Shown here one piece after another: positions 11,461-23,195 of a DNA stretch of 64,000 bases. The stretch is from the NCBI RefSeq assembly GCF_003589595.1, contig NW_020656077.1, forward strand, positions 8,014,770 through 8,078,769, written 5' to 3'. The position numbers were made by a program, and so were the translations under genes. Source of the DNA: Hyposmocoma kahamanoa (taxonomy: Eukaryota; Arthropoda; Insecta; Lepidoptera; Cosmopterigidae). How positions within the stretch are numbered: the first letter of the stretch is position 1; the number at the start of each line of letters is the position of its first letter. The notes beneath the pieces were generated by a model. That model was not told where the DNA came from, searched no databases, and saw only the letters and a program-made list of their open reading frames with translations.

Positions 11461-11900
11461 TATGTTTTTTTTTTGTATGTATGTTACGCGATAAGTCCGC
11501 CATTTGTGAACCAATTTTGATGATTCTTTTTTTGTTGGAAAGAAGGTACCTCAGACGTGGTCCCATTTAAAATTTCAAGAAAATATTCCATCTCTAAGGG
11601 TGGCAAACTAGGGGATGAATGAATTTTGAGGTCGGTATTTTTAACCAGAGGTTAGGTTAGTTATTCGGTCATTCTTGTGAAAGAGTTCGTCCGTAAAGTG
11701 TGCCGGTTTTGAAGAGTAATGGTGCCGGTGAAGTTACACATGCACATAGGACTTTTTAACTTAGGTCGCAGAGTGACGGGCGCAGTGGCAGTGCCCGTCA
11801 GATCTTTGCGTTTTAAAGCTCTGAGCGGCAATGCAACTGTAATGGACAGGCGTGTCGCTTGCCACCCGTCTCACGACTTGTTCGTTCCGTAGTATCATAA
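11461..11900 (+). repeat. Family G fragment followed by family H copy
   Basis: 11461-11640 is family G 3' sequence (GTTACGCGATAAGTCCGCCA, TTGGAAAGAAGGTACCTC). 11650-11900 is family H (GAAGTTACACATGCACATAG, GTGACGGGCGCAGTGGCAGT). Confidence 0.7.
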
Positions 11901-12529
11901 AATAAATACAATAAGCACATAATTATTACAAATTTGGGAACACATCACACACTTGTATGGTGTTTCTGTACAAACCAGTGATGTGCGATGTTGCTAAATA
12001 ATACACTCGAATCAATAATGTTAATAGTAATTGATGTTTTTTATCGACGATCATCAAATTATCGATGTATCAACTATGGGTAGATTAATAAATGGTAAAA
12101 TGTAAAAAATCCGTTTCTTTTTAATTGTGGATGAACCATTTTATTTGCGGCTTATGTATGTACATATAGTTCAATGCGCTAGAATGATTTGAACGGATGA
12201 AGTATCGTAATTATAGTTGCACTCGCGTTTACGTAGCAATCTGCACGCAATCTCTTACCACAGTGGGTCTCTTACCACTCATTATACGATTACATGCCAT
12301 CTCTATAAGTACCGAAGTTAGCAGCGCCATTTTACAGCGTATAATCATAATGTAATCGATAAGAATAGTTACAGATACACAATTCCACGAAATCAAAGGC
12401 TTAGATAAATGTTTTTAATTTATAATGGGTAATAATAACTGCAGGTAGTCCAAATAAAGATAAAAAGGCGCCATATTGGGTATCACTTAGAGCAACTGAA
12501 TAAAAAATACAGAAAAAAAGTCACACTGA

Positions 12530-12682
12530 GACGTGAGGCGTATCATTGTGCAAAGAAAATGGCAATAGGCGGGTCAAATAACTGGATGCAAATGGGTCAA
12601 GATCGCGATCAGAGAACGGCGTACAAATAAGGAGGCCTACACTCAGCAGAGGGGGAACACACGGTGAAGAAGAAGAATAAAA
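12530..12682 (+). pseudogene. Non-LTR retrotransposon ORF2 C-terminal relic
   Basis: One frame reads NWMQMGQDRDQRTAY and then EEAYTQQRG, like the extreme C-terminus of RTE-type reverse transcriptases; an (A)GAAGAAGAAGAATAA tail follows. It is frameshifted and far too short to be functional. Confidence 0.55.
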
Positions 12683-13034
12683 GTACTAAGTCTGAGACTC
12701 AGTGGTATCAACTTCCTGCAGTATTCCACTATTGCCATGTACAAGCGTAATTTTAAATCGTTTTTAATGGGAAATCAAAAGAGGGGAGAGAGGAGAGAAT
12801 ATGAAGAGAGGGGTAGTTTCAAGTAATTTTTTTTTGTTTTGTTTTTGTTTTGTGTAGTTTCTTAAGTGACGCAAATGTCATAAAATACAGTAGTGTATAT
12901 TTTTGTGTGTGGTAAAATGTTGTTATTGATTATTGTAATGTTTCGAAATCTATATATTTTGTATTATGTTGATGTATATATATGTTCATGTTTTCAAAAT
13001 GTATATTTATTGTAGTGGCGTTGATTATTTCATG

Positions 13035-13200
13035 GTGGCCTCAGAATATCAGCGCCGGTCTGTGATTCTAGCAGATCACCACTCGGCACATGCTGAGTGG
13101 TGACCTTTTTGGTTCTCTGTATATTTAGTTTAACCTTTAATTCAGTTTATTTTCTTTTTTGTAACGAGATCAAATAAATATCTTTCTTTCTTCTTTCTTT
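13035..13200 (+). repeat. Non-LTR-type 3' end with (TTTC)n tail
   Basis: GGCCTCAGAATATCAGCGCC ... GCTGAGTGGTGACCTTTTTG followed by a TTTC/TTC microsatellite. Similar structure to 16205-16560. Confidence 0.55.
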
Positions 13201-13344
13201 CTATTCAACAGAGTACAACAGTGTGTTGTAGTTATAGTCTGAAAAAGAAAGAGCTTTTGTTGGGAAACGAAATGGTTTGAAAGTACATGTGCGCGTCTGG
13301 TTTTTCGACCGACCGAGACACGGTGGCTTCGTGATCTAATAATA

Positions 13345-13600
13345 AAATAAATAAAACATAATGTGCATTTGACCTCCATCTCACCTGATGGAAAGTGACG
13401 ATGAGGTCGTCGTTCGAGCACGTACACCTAAATACAGGCTATTCACTCCTGCCTTGAAAGGCCCAGGTTACAGCGTTCATGATGATGAAGGAGATATTCC
13501 GCACACAGGCAGTTCACACAGCATAAGATCGGATGTAGAACAAAATTATAGACAAATATATGTGACCGAGATTCAACCAGATTTCCTAGCTACAACAAAT
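13345..13600 (-). repeat. LINE 3' relic
   Basis: GCATTTGACCTCCATCTCAC CTGAT-GAAAGTGAC and CACCTAAATACAGGCTATTC match the flanks of the SINE insertion at 24.04-24.40 kb, so both are copies of the same non-LTR element tail. The 74-codon plus-strand frame is a by-product. Confidence 0.55.
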
Positions 13601-13844
13601 AAGGCAATATAAGTCAAATACAGTCACGTATGTGACTAGATGTATGTGAACGTACCACACGATTTTCATGTAGACGATTGTATCTCCGGAAGTGAAGACG
13701 AACACACTTTGGGGCAATCGTGCAAGGGAGTTGTACGATATAAACGCTTGAGAGCATTATCGAACTACTTTGGCCTTTTACTGTCACTAGTTCCGGTTCA
13801 CCATTTCGACATTTACTTGTGAACTGAACAAAAATTTTTGGTAC

Positions 13845-14000
13845 GGACCCGTCCCCCTGAGACGTAAGTCGACAAGTCCCATGTGCCTGTAATTTCACCA
13901 GCACCCTTACCCTTGCAATGATCACATTACTGCTGGCAGCAGAAATAGGTAAGGTGCCAGTAAGTACTTCCCTGGACGAACTCTTTCACAAGGAGCTCTA
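13845..14000 (-). repeat. Family H repeat, reverse copy
   Basis: GTCGACAAGTCCCATGTGCC, TAATTTCACCAGCACCCTTA; reverse complement of the family H core. Confidence 0.7.
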
Positions 14001-14029
14001 CTACTTTTTTCGCGGATATGGAACCCATA

Positions 14030-15115
14030 GCTCGAGATAGGCCATTTTGGGAATCATCTGTATAGATGATAGTACTGCAAAGGGTAGAGCTTTAGAATAG
14101 CTGACGACTGAGGGGGACCGAGAGAGGTAGGTAAGGAGAGAGGTACCCTCCCTGAAAAGTTTCAAAGTTACTTACGTTAATAGTTTTCGAGATATTATTT
14201 TTTGAAAATGCGAAAAAAATTACTTCAAAATAACATCAAAATCATATATTTTCGCACCAAATGCAGGAAACGCGGAATAAAAAATGTGGGAATGAGGGGT
14301 ACGGGAGGGAAGTCCCCCAAAGAAATTTAAATATTTAGAAAATGAATAGTTTTAGATATATTAATTTAGACTCTGGAATGGTACATTTGACCAAAACATG
14401 TCCAGAAACGCATTAAATTCTAGCGGCTTTCTCATATACCTAACCTACTGGGTGCACCAAAATTCTTGACTCTGGTATGGTAAATTTGGCCAAAATATAT
14501 TCAGAAAGGCATTCAATTCCACCAAGTTAAAAGAAAAAATCGATAATTTTTTTAAAGTCTTATAGCCTTGGTAGTATAACTTTTGACCTTAATTTTTTCG
14601 AAAACTGTCGCCAAAAATTATTACTTTATTTATACATATATAAAAGGTAAAAGTACACAACCTAAATACTTTGTAAGAACAAGAAAGAAGAAAAAAATTC
14701 TATAGACACAAATGACGTAGCATTTTATTGTTTAAAGTGCGAAATTGTTATTGAATTGGTGCGATTATATGTTTTAAATTTAATACAAATGGTATACAAA
14801 TATTATTAGGGTATAAAAAACAAATAAATATAGGTAGGTGTAAATATCATCAAAATTTTACAACACGTGATATTATTATCAAGATAGTGGAATAGCGAAA
14901 CGCACGACATTAAATCGCGTCGGCGTGCTTTTTTCACACAATTTTTGTAATATTTAATTTTGCTTCAAATAAACACGATTTTCAAAAAGTATTTTCTCGA
15001 AAATCTTTGTTTTCCTAAAACTGAAAATCGGTGGTGAGTTACTTTTGACTAGAAAATTTGAACGAACAACTCGACGTCAGCTATTCTAAACCTGAGCCCT
15101 GCAATGCAGGCTAAG
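14030..15115. repeat. Possible 1.1-kb element with inverted ends
   Basis: GCTTTAGAATAGCTGACG (near 14088) recurs inverted as CGACGTCAGCTATTCTAAAC (near 15070). The interior is AT-rich without ORFs and contains two similar GACTCTGGAATGGTA(C/A)ATTTG segments. Boundaries are uncertain. Confidence 0.4.
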
Positions 15116-15727
15116 CTTTCGAAAGTCTAGTTTTCAAAAGTTACACGCCACTCCATACTAACATAATAATTTTGAAACATACTAAAGTTTCTTGCTTAAA
15201 AAACCCAATTGAAATAGTGACCCATCCGAACTAACAGTAATATAGGTAACTTTGACTTCTTCACGGTGGATTTGACCTACCAACAAACAGTTAACTGCTG
15301 CTATCAAGTACAATATTGCACCAATAGATGGCGCCTCCATATATTTTATAGTAAGTTTTAGTATGGTAGATAATTCGAAACGTAGTGAGCCATCTATTGA
15401 GCACAAAATGAACTAAATTTAAAAAGCATTTAAAACAACATGCTTTACGTAAATAAATCTAAATGCGCACAGTGGAGACCGCACGCGTTTTTTCAACTTC
15501 ATTATTTGTCTCAAAATCATTGGAAAATTCAAACAAGCAGAATAACACAAAGAATTCGCTTTAGCAATGGAACCATTTTATTGTTTTTTTTTTCACTACT
15601 TAACAAAACGAATGGGGAATAGGTACAATAACCAAAAACGATTGATCTAAAATGTAACATTTCATAAAAAAACAGAATTAGCCTCTTAGACAATGACGAT
15701 TGTAATAGAATCATCCAGGTCTTCCAT

Positions 15728-15768
15728 CCATGAACTTGATCAATTCTCTTAATTGATCAAATTCATGG
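15728..15768. repeat. Hairpin
   Basis: CCATGAACTTGATCAATT-CTCTT-AATTGATCAAATTCATGG: arms of 18 bp with one mismatch. Confidence 0.85.
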
Positions 15769-16204
15769 TCATTCGCATACACAACAATAACATAAAAGCT
15801 CTCCTTTCTGTTTATTTTGCATTTTATCTGTAGTGCTCACGCGGATTCTAAGAACGGTTCTAAAGATACATACCTAGGATGAGAACTAAACAAACTGGTG
15901 TTATAACCAACAAGCTTTACAAACGACCAATAAATATTTCACGTTAGCTTTTTATGTATGTTTCTCGCACAGTGCCGGTACACAATTTAACTTTCGCAAT
16001 ATAGGGCGCATAATATTAGCACATAGTAGTAAATAAATTCTCATATGCGTTATCAGTATACATAATAGATAGAAGCAAATGCTTATATGTATATTATGCT
16101 ATGCACCAAAGTTGGTAAGTAACGTAACCATCACATAAGCTTATAACGGTCATGCAAGAATGTTTGTAAAATTCGCTACCTGAGTAATGAGTTAGTGCAA
16201 TATT

Positions 16205-16560
16205 AAATATAGTATAATAAGAGCAAGTAGGGCAACTCCCTCGCGGCAACTTACTCACTCGGTTTTAGGGCCCACTGAAAATCAGCGTCACAGCCTTTTC
16301 TCGGTGGTGACAATAGCTGAGTGGGATCCTGTTACATACGCCACAGCCACGCACATGACACTTAATCTAATTGTGTTAAATATTTCATGTTTGCTTTGTT
16401 GTTGTGTATGATTTTATTTTTATTCCTTTTTCTTCCCGTTATTTTAATTTTAATTTTTTGTTTTAATGTAGCTTCATCTTTTTTTTATGTTCATTTTATT
16501 ACTGTGTGTATTATTGTAGTGTAGTAATAAAAGATTTCTATTCTATTCTATTCTATTCCA
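16205..16560 (+). repeat. Non-LTR-type 3' end with (TTCTA)n tail
   Basis: GGGCAACTCCCTCGCGGCAA, GGGCCCACTGAAAATCAGCG and a terminal ATTCTATTCTATTCTATTC array. A very common lepidopteran arrangement of a truncated element ending in a microsatellite. Confidence 0.65.
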
Positions 16561-16984
16561 AATACCTACATTTCGCTCGGAGCATAGGGTTGGTACATAC
16601 ATACATCAATATTTTAGTTTGTACCTGCAGGTTGTAAACATAATGTTCATCACAGCAGAAGAGCTTCAATTTAAAAAAATGTTCATCACAGCAGAAGAGC
16701 TTTGTGGTGAAGCACACTGCCAGCGATCTGTGAGCAATTTAAAAGATCCCGCCGCGCTGTCGCTTCGCTTTCAAATGTAATAAAGCTCTTATCGCGTTAT
16801 ATTGAAATAACATTTGTTAAATGCAATAGGTACTCACGTATAGATATTTTTACACCAGCTTCACGGATAGGTATCTTGATTATGGAGTACGAATAAAAAA
16901 TAGTAATACAATGTTGTACAATTCTGAATTTGAAGCAGTCTTATTCAAAGTACCACAAACACAACAATAAGCATAACAATGAAT

Positions 16985-17115
16985 CTTCTTAATGCCACTT
17001 CGCGTTATGAACTCGTGGAATTCGCTCCCAGAAGCAGTAGTTAGTGCTCCGACGGTGACTAGTTTCAAAGCTAGATTTGACAAACATTTTGAAACTAAAA
17101 ATATACATGTGCAGT
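16985..17115 (+). pseudogene. Non-LTR RT C-terminal relic
   Basis: The plus frame reads PLRVMNSWNSLPEAVVSAPT then VTSFKARFDKHFE, the 'WNSLP-x-x-VV-x-APTV-x-SFK' C-terminal motif of LINE reverse transcriptases. Fragment only. Confidence 0.7.
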
Positions 17116-17214
17116 GATATACATGCATCAACTCGTAGAGCTGCTATTGTAATAATTAAATAATAATAAACATATCTACTATTCGAGTTTTTAGGTTTTC
17201 GCGATTGTTACACA

Positions 17215-17370
17215 TAGGAAATGAAACTATTTTTTTATATTAGACATAACTGGTTGAAGACTGTACCACCTCAGTCAACCGTGACCATGGGACCTGTAAA
17301 GGGCCCGAAACGTCGGTTTAATTGAAAAAACAAATATACGCGATTTAAATCCGGAAAAATAGTTTCTATC
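17215..17370 (+). repeat. Dispersed repeat family F, copy
   Basis: TAGACATAACTGGTTGAAGA ... GGGCCCGAAACGTCGG ... GCGATTTAAATCCGGAAAA; clearest copy of this family in the window. Confidence 0.75.
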
Positions 17371-17710
17371 TACTATTTATATATTTTTTTTTAAGCATCA
17401 AACTACCGTTTCTTTTCTGTAATTAATGGCGCGTGTGTGACGAGATTACGCGAATGTGTACGTCCATCTACGACACACTGCGGGCATACACACATACAAA
17501 CCGCGCTGCTACGTTTATATGGAGTTACCTTACCATACTTGTCTTATTATACTACACGATTAGACTACTAGCATGGACCAATAAGTCAAGAGGGTGCTAA
17601 TCGCGGTACAAGACAGCGCAGTCAAAAAAAAAAAGGTATTTAGTACTTATTGATACACCAGTTGTCGCGATGAGTACCAAATAGCTATTTTTTATATTTA
17701 ATTTCTTTAA

Positions 17711-18001
17711 GGGCGCGTGCAAATTAGCCCTATATAATTTCTAGAAGTCGCGCTGCAGTCACGCTCGTCTCGACAGTCATTGACACTGAAACAACAACTG
17801 AAAAAAACATAGTAGGCGAGTCATTTTTAATACCTATATGTGAAGTGTCTGCCCCAAGAACTAGGTATAAGTAAAGTTTCTTCGTCAGAATCCATCGGGT
17901 AACTGAGTCGAAAGGTAAAACATCACTAAAAATTTGGTCGCACTTCAGCAGCGCGACTGTCGCGCGGCCTCAGCGCTTCTAGCAGCGTTTGAACGCGCCC
18001 T
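17711..18001. mobile_element. Short TIR element
   Basis: Begins AGGGCGCGTGCAAA and ends TTTGAACGCGCCCT; subterminal TTCTAGAAGTCGCGCTGC is mirrored by GCGCTTCTAGCAGCG. A flanking TA on each side is possible but not decisive. Confidence 0.6.
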
Positions 18002-18479
18002 TACACAGATTTTTATGGATAGTGGTAGCGCGGTCTATTTTTTTATTTTTTTAGGGTTAGCAACTTAGGAAGTTAGGAATTAACCAAGGAAGAGTTAATT
18101 TATAAATTAGTTTGTAACACACAATGCTATGTATTGACTCCTTATATGAACTGACTTCTTATATTTCATATTAAAGAGGAATAAATTTATATCCACAGCC
18201 ATTTACATAATATAAACTACTTCCACGCTATTGATCAGCGCCATCTAGATGTAAGACGAAATTTGATCATTTTCAGAGTTATGAACTGTAGCATGGAGAT
18301 TAGCAGTCCTAATAAACCATATTTGCCGACGACAGACAAACTTATTATTTATTATTAAGTATTATTATATTTTCCAATGATTTTTGGTGTTGGTTGTTAT
18401 TGTGTTCCCCGATTCCGTTCCGAGTCGGTTGGACAGCTTTCGGGAAGCTCCGAGACGTCTTCTCGTCCGCAAGACAAAA

Positions 18480-18792
18480 GTCTTCGAGCAGTGCGTGTTG
18501 CCAGCGAACGAAAGTCCAACATAGCTCGAAGGATTAGCAAGTTCAAGTGGCAGTGGGCAGGGTACAAAGCTCGTAAAACTGACGGCCGTTGGGGCAGAAA
18601 GGTTCTAGAACGGAGACCACGAACCGGAAGGCGTTCAGTGAGACGGCCCCCTACTAGATGGACGGATGACCTGGTAAGGGCGGCGGGCAACCGACGGATG
18701 CACGTGACGTCTAATCGGCTGGTCTGGAAATCTTTGGGGGAGGCCTATGTTCAGCAGTGGACGTCTTCTGGCTGATATGATGATGATGTTGT
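18480..18792 (+). pseudogene. RTE-like non-LTR reverse transcriptase C-terminus
   Basis: The frame ends KFKWQWAGYKARKTDGRWGR, then RRPPTRWTDDLV and GEAYVQQWTSSG-stop (18773-18775), followed by a TGATGATGATGTTGTTGTT tail. The (L/F)KWQWAGH-x-AR-(R/K)-TDGRWG and PPTRW-x-DDLV motifs are the conserved C-terminal region of many insect non-LTR ORF2 proteins. The upstream part of the ORF is absent: a 5'-truncated insertion. The overlapping minus-strand frames are shadows. Confidence 0.85.
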
Positions 18793-18799
18793 TGTTATG

Positions 18800-19010
18800 A
18801 ACTGCTTCCACCTTACCTATTTCTGCCACCAAGCAATGTGAGCATCACTGCTTTCCGATTTTGAAGGGTAAGGGCGCTAGCAAATATACAGGCACATGGG
18901 ACTTGTCAACTTATGTCTCAGAGTGACGGGCGCAGTGGGAGTGCACCTAAGATCTTACCGATTTAAAGTTCTGAGTAGCACTGGAATCGACATGCACAGG
19001 GTATCATAAG
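18800..19010 (+). repeat. Family H repeat, copy
   Basis: ATTTCTGCCACCAAGCAATG, GGCACATGGGACTTGTCAAC, AGTGACGGGCGCAGTGGGAG. Confidence 0.75.
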
Positions 19011-19147
19011 AAAAAACTACCGTATCGTGTGTAATTTGTGCGTTACACAATTGAAATAAAGTCCATTATGCTATGTGCGTTAAAATTTATTTGAAATTCA
19101 CCACGTGCTTTTCGGTAGAGAGAACCATCTGCCAAGCAATTTAAAAT

Positions 19148-19886
19148 TGTGTCTATTTAGATATAAACGTGTGTTTGACAGTGTTACGACTTCTAGTATT
19201 TATCTATGAAACATACGTAAAGAGTATAAAATAAAAGTGCTACCATATTGGTGCTGACTATCGTTATCAGATTAAAAAAGATATTAATTAATATAGATAT
19301 TAAAAGAAGATTATAATATATAGATATTTAGAATTGTGTTTTGTAAAAACTTCGCAATAAGTAGTTCACAATTCGCATTGAACACTACATCCCAAGCTCT
19401 CCCATTGTGAAAGGATGCTTGTGCTAGTACCTATATATGTATAGTCCAACCATTACTAAGGTGCAATATGTCGTTATAGTTACAGTTTAAACAATCGCAA
19501 TAAGTAGTAATTGTTATCAAGGTATTTAAGGTGAACATAATTTAGAATAATCGTTGTGCTTATAAGAAATTGGAACCAACATACTCTGCTGGTGGTTGTA
19601 GTAAAATTAAAATTGTGGTAAAATAATTTTGCTCAAAATATCTCAAAATACCGCGCACGGTTTACAAATTTTTTTTTACAAAACACGGATCTAAATATCT
19701 ACATACTATAAAAATCTTCTTTTAATATCTATATTAATTAATATCTTATACAAATCTGATAACGATAGTCAGCACCACCTATATGGAAGCACCTTTATTT
19801 TAAACTCTTTATGTATGTTTCATAGATAAATACTAGAAGTCATACCACTGTCAAACACACGTTTATATCTAAATAGATACTATTGG
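19148..19886. mobile_element. Foldback element with about 190-bp arms
   Basis: Left arm (GTCTATTTAGATATAAACGT ... ATTAATATAGATATTAAAAG) is mirrored by the right arm (CTTTTAATATCTATATTAAT ... ACGTTTATATCTAAATAGAT). Arms diverge at scattered bases and enclose about 340 bp without ORF. No clear target duplication. Confidence 0.85.
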
Positions 19887-20528
19887 CGATCGTCCTACCA
19901 AATCTAGGTGTTTCCATGCGTTCTAGGTGTGTCTGTCTCGCTCTTGCAAAAATTTTGGGCCCACTGATTGGTCAAATCTGTATTCAACATTCTAGTATAC
20001 AATTCAGAGCTTTTAGATTAATATAAATATAGCGACATTTGTCAATAAACGCATTGATGATGAGAGTTGGAACCAGAAAAGTACGTGCAGCTACTCAACA
20101 CCTAAATTTCATCGAAGAGCATCTAAAATGTCTTCGAGTAAAGAAAATAAGAATGAGAGATTAAACAAACGAAAATCTTAGAAAAGGAGAAATGAACGAC
20201 CCAATTCACGTCCAACATAATAAAAAAAATCAAGTTTCATTAATATGTTGCAAAAGGTTTCTTTACAAATCTTGCACAATTAACCTCATACATTGATTTA
20301 TTACAACAAGACAATGATAAATTGAGCTATCTGTTTCACTTTAGCGATCCCAAGAAAAAACAAACACCAGGAAAATAACAACAGTATCATTTTGTTCTTC
20401 TCCGTGTTGGTACCTATAATTCGAAGCGATTCATTGTTTTTAAACACTAAATACATGTAAAATACTTGCATGTAATTAATCTATACAGCGGTTCGTGCGA
20501 TAAAAACCGATTAGACGTTACGACTCAC

Positions 20529-21643
20529 CTATCTTGGCGCTGCTGAAGACGATCAACGCGTGAGTGTCGTCCACCCACTTGATCTCGAAGCCAGTGTCTT
20601 TGTATTCACTGAACAGTGCCAGCAAATCGTTGGTCTTAAACTCACTTGGAAAGTCGTACACTTCAACCACATGCGCAAAAGTCTCGTCGTATGGTCCATT
20701 GAATAATGCTTGACCTCGTGTTTGATATTGATCGTAATTGTTTTTCGGTTTACTGATATGAACTTTGCCAACAGTTGATGTCAATTCTTCTAATAACGAG
20801 GGATCCAAACACTCTCCACTATCATCGAAAACGGCGTCCCAATCGTTCTCTTCACGCTTTAAAGACACTTTTGATTCCAATTTCGGTTTTAATTTCTTCG
20901 GTTCGGGTTCTTTTTCTTCTCGTTCAGGTTCGGTAATAACATTTTCCTTCCTTGGTTCTTCCACAGGATCGGAAATGACCAGGACGTCAGAATGGAAACT
21001 TTGTTTGATAATTCTTTTGCTACTTCGATTGATTTCTTGTGACGCACGTTTTAACTCTTTCTTCTCAATATCTTCATCTTTATTATACTTATAATCATTA
21101 TCTAAAATATTCGAATGATTCGCTTCATTTACAGCCATTTTTCCTTCCGGTTCATTTGTTCTCCAGCCGTTATTAGCGTTTTCTACGTATTCACTGTAAT
21201 ACGGTGGAGCATAAAATCCTAATTGTCCGTTAGTAAAATAATCTCCTATATAAAAATTCTCCCCTACTTCTAATTCATAACTATTATCACTTAATGTTGT
21301 TACACTATCACTATTTGGCACTTGGCAGCCTGAAGGCACAGGTTCGATAGTATCGGTAGCTGCGGCTTGGTCTATACTTGGGGCTGTGTGTGACCTTTGA
21401 TTTCTTAAGTGTGGTGGTGTGTAAACATTGCAGAAACTCTTGTCCACAGACTTTCGTGGCGACCCGTGCGTGGTTTTCTCTTTAGAAGAGGGCGATTTGG
21501 GACATTTGGCTCCGTCTGCGGTTTGACTAATTCGTTTGGCGTCGATATTTTTGCTCTCTTCCGCGGCGTGGTTTTCCGCTGCCCTGAGAGCACGCGGCAC
21601 ATACACGGCTCTATCTGGACGACGAGGTTTCGTCGATCCAGAT
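20529..21643 (-). CDS. R3HCC1L-like gene, large central exon with start of RRM-like domain
   Basis: This 1115-nt exon begins after TTGACAG (21644) and ends at AAGATAG|GTGAGT (donor 20528). It is open throughout in one frame, about 371 codons. It starts with SGSTKPRRPDRAVYVPRALR, the family's conserved YVPR motif. A long low-complexity, charged middle follows, rich in Glu, Lys and Ser. Next comes an acidic WDAVFDDSGECLDPSLL motif shared with R3HCC1L. It finishes with the beginning of the RRM-like fold (VVEVYDFPSEFKTNDLLALF, then IKWVDDTHALIVF). The GTG codon at 21604-21606 encodes an internal Val, not a start. The exon stops one base into a codon in the middle of the RRM-like domain, so a further exon must supply the rest before the C-terminal exon at 1358-1479. 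I consider the family assignment firm; the biological function is not established from sequence. Confidence 0.92.
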
Positions 21644-22716
21644 CTGTCAACAATAACATAATAATATTAAGAGAAGACTGCATTAATACTCATTAGCGTG
21701 CATGTTTGTGCTTGTTGTTAACAAAACAAGCGAATTTAAAACTTAAAAGAGTTATATACCATAGCACAATAGTGTTTAGCTAATAACCATCACCAAAACA
21801 GTCACGTAACATTGAAGAAGGGGGGCAAGGTCGCAGTGATTGTCCAATATTCGTAACTGCCTCTCTCTCGTTGGCACACTTTCGGCGGTTGAGCTTGCTT
21901 GCAACGTGATGTTTGCGACTGACTTAAATGAAGTATGCAACCAAACTATGCATTTACAAGTTTTTATATATTTCAAAATCACTTTTGACCTGTATTCAAT
22001 ATTGTTATCACGTACACGGCCGTGAAGTTGACGATTATAGTAAATGATAATTGTCATTCAAGTTGGATAATGAATCTGCGAGTGTCCAAATACGTCCAGT
22101 ACCTATAGGTACGGGCGGCCATTAAAATAACGCAATGGTACAAATTAATGAGACCAGTCTCTTTGCCGTGCGCAATACGTACAATCTATCATAAATTGAA
22201 GTTTCGTAATTGCAACTTCTAACGCAATCGACTTTAATGCGTTAGCCAACCAGCTTGGCATTTTACGGACAAACATGAAGTATTAGGCGACGTCACCGCA
22301 ATGATAACACAATATCGTTATCTACTACCACAGTCAGTGTTATGCACCTTCCTGTTTAAAAGACATAAAGCATAGATTGACAACCGGATCGTGGAACACT
22401 AAATGTGTTCCTCATTATGAATCATTTCATAATAAAAATAATTGTGTTTGTAGTTAGTAACTAATACATACATGTATATATGCGTGGTGTAAATCGTAAA
22501 ATGTATTCGCCACTTACGAAAAATCACTTTTAAACAGCACGAAAGCCGACATGCGGTCTCACGCACCACAATACACTATTCAATAAGTGTTATCAGGTCC
22601 ACAACACAGTACAATTCACTTTATCAGTAGCACCAATTGATAAGAGACAGTCGCACGACAGGTCGGCCCGGCGTTTGAAGCACAAATGAAGTAGGAAGTA
22701 AAGCATCGGTACCGAC
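21644..22716 (-). other. Intron of the R3HCC1L-like gene
   Basis: 1.07-kb intron between the 67-nt exon and the large exon (GTCGGT ... TTGACAG). Mostly unique sequence; I see no repeat family and no additional exon. Confidence 0.6.
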
Positions 22717-22783
22717 CTGATCTTTTCCTGAGGCTGCGGGCGACGCTGCGACTGCGTCGGCTTACAACCTCCCACCGCAGCGT
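22717..22783 (-). CDS. R3HCC1L-like gene, small basic linker exon
   Basis: This 67-nt exon (2 + 63 + 2) follows a strong acceptor (pyrimidine-rich tract, then TTTCACAG|AC) and ends at ATCAG|GTCGGT, a weaker donor. It encodes AAVGGCKPTQSQRRPQPQEKI. Its two trailing bases (AG) and the first base of the next exon (A) make Arg, so the joined protein continues SGSTKPRRPDRAVYVPRALR. In vertebrate R3HCC1/R3HCC1L a basic linker precedes the (L/V)YVPR motif in the same way. Support comes from phase agreement with the 20529-21643 exon and from the basic composition. The exon is short, so the call is weaker than for its neighbours. Confidence 0.65.
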
Positions 22784-23139
22784 CTGTGAAACAGTGTTAC
22801 ATAAAGATACCACGTTTTAGAATATTCCGAGACTCTTTTGTTATTTATATTAAGAACGCAAGACAATGAATATACTAAGTGCCTGAAAAACGTGAGTTAC
22901 GGTAAATCAAATTTTGACTTACGCATTTGACAATTGGTCGTTTTAGGATTAGTTTTTTAGAGATTTAGCCATTTTCATAACTAATCACGCGGCGCATTAG
23001 CCATTCATTTACTAAACCAAACTTTTTTTTTAATTTCACGCAAATGATGACGGCAATTAGGCTTCTTTTTACGCTACCATAATCGAATCTTCACAGCACT
23101 TAGACATACACAATTAGTGTATTTTTATCGAGGGACTAA

Positions 23140-23195
23140 AACAAGTCAATATATACCCGAGGTGGCTAACCATCTCGGGTATATATTGACTTGTT
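23140..23195. repeat. Perfect 22-bp hairpin
   Basis: Arms AACAAGTCAATATATACCCG(AG) and CTCGGGTATATATTGACTTG(TT) match without mismatch around a 12-nt loop (GTGGCTAACCAT). The loop sequence is partly repeated just after the hairpin (GGGTGGCTAGCG). Confidence 0.9.

Larger units (their letters stand above)
1480..20528 (-). other. Large intronic interval of the R3HCC1L-like gene
   Basis: Nineteen kilobases between the large central exon and the C-terminal exon. By phase and by family it must contain at least one more exon (two leading and two trailing bases) encoding the rest of the RRM-like domain; I did not find it. Most of the interval is repeats, listed separately. 1,500-2,750 and 5,300-6,480 are AT-rich with nothing recognisable. 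Confidence 0.6.

Noticed and set aside
18377..18775. 132-codon ORF as a host gene
   Set aside because: Its C-terminal half is the conserved end of a non-LTR reverse transcriptase, followed by a microsatellite tail.
20518..21606. Self-contained 362-codon gene starting at 21606
   Set aside because: The first codon is GTG, an internal Val; the frame continues upstream to a splice acceptor at 21644 and leaves through a donor at 20528.
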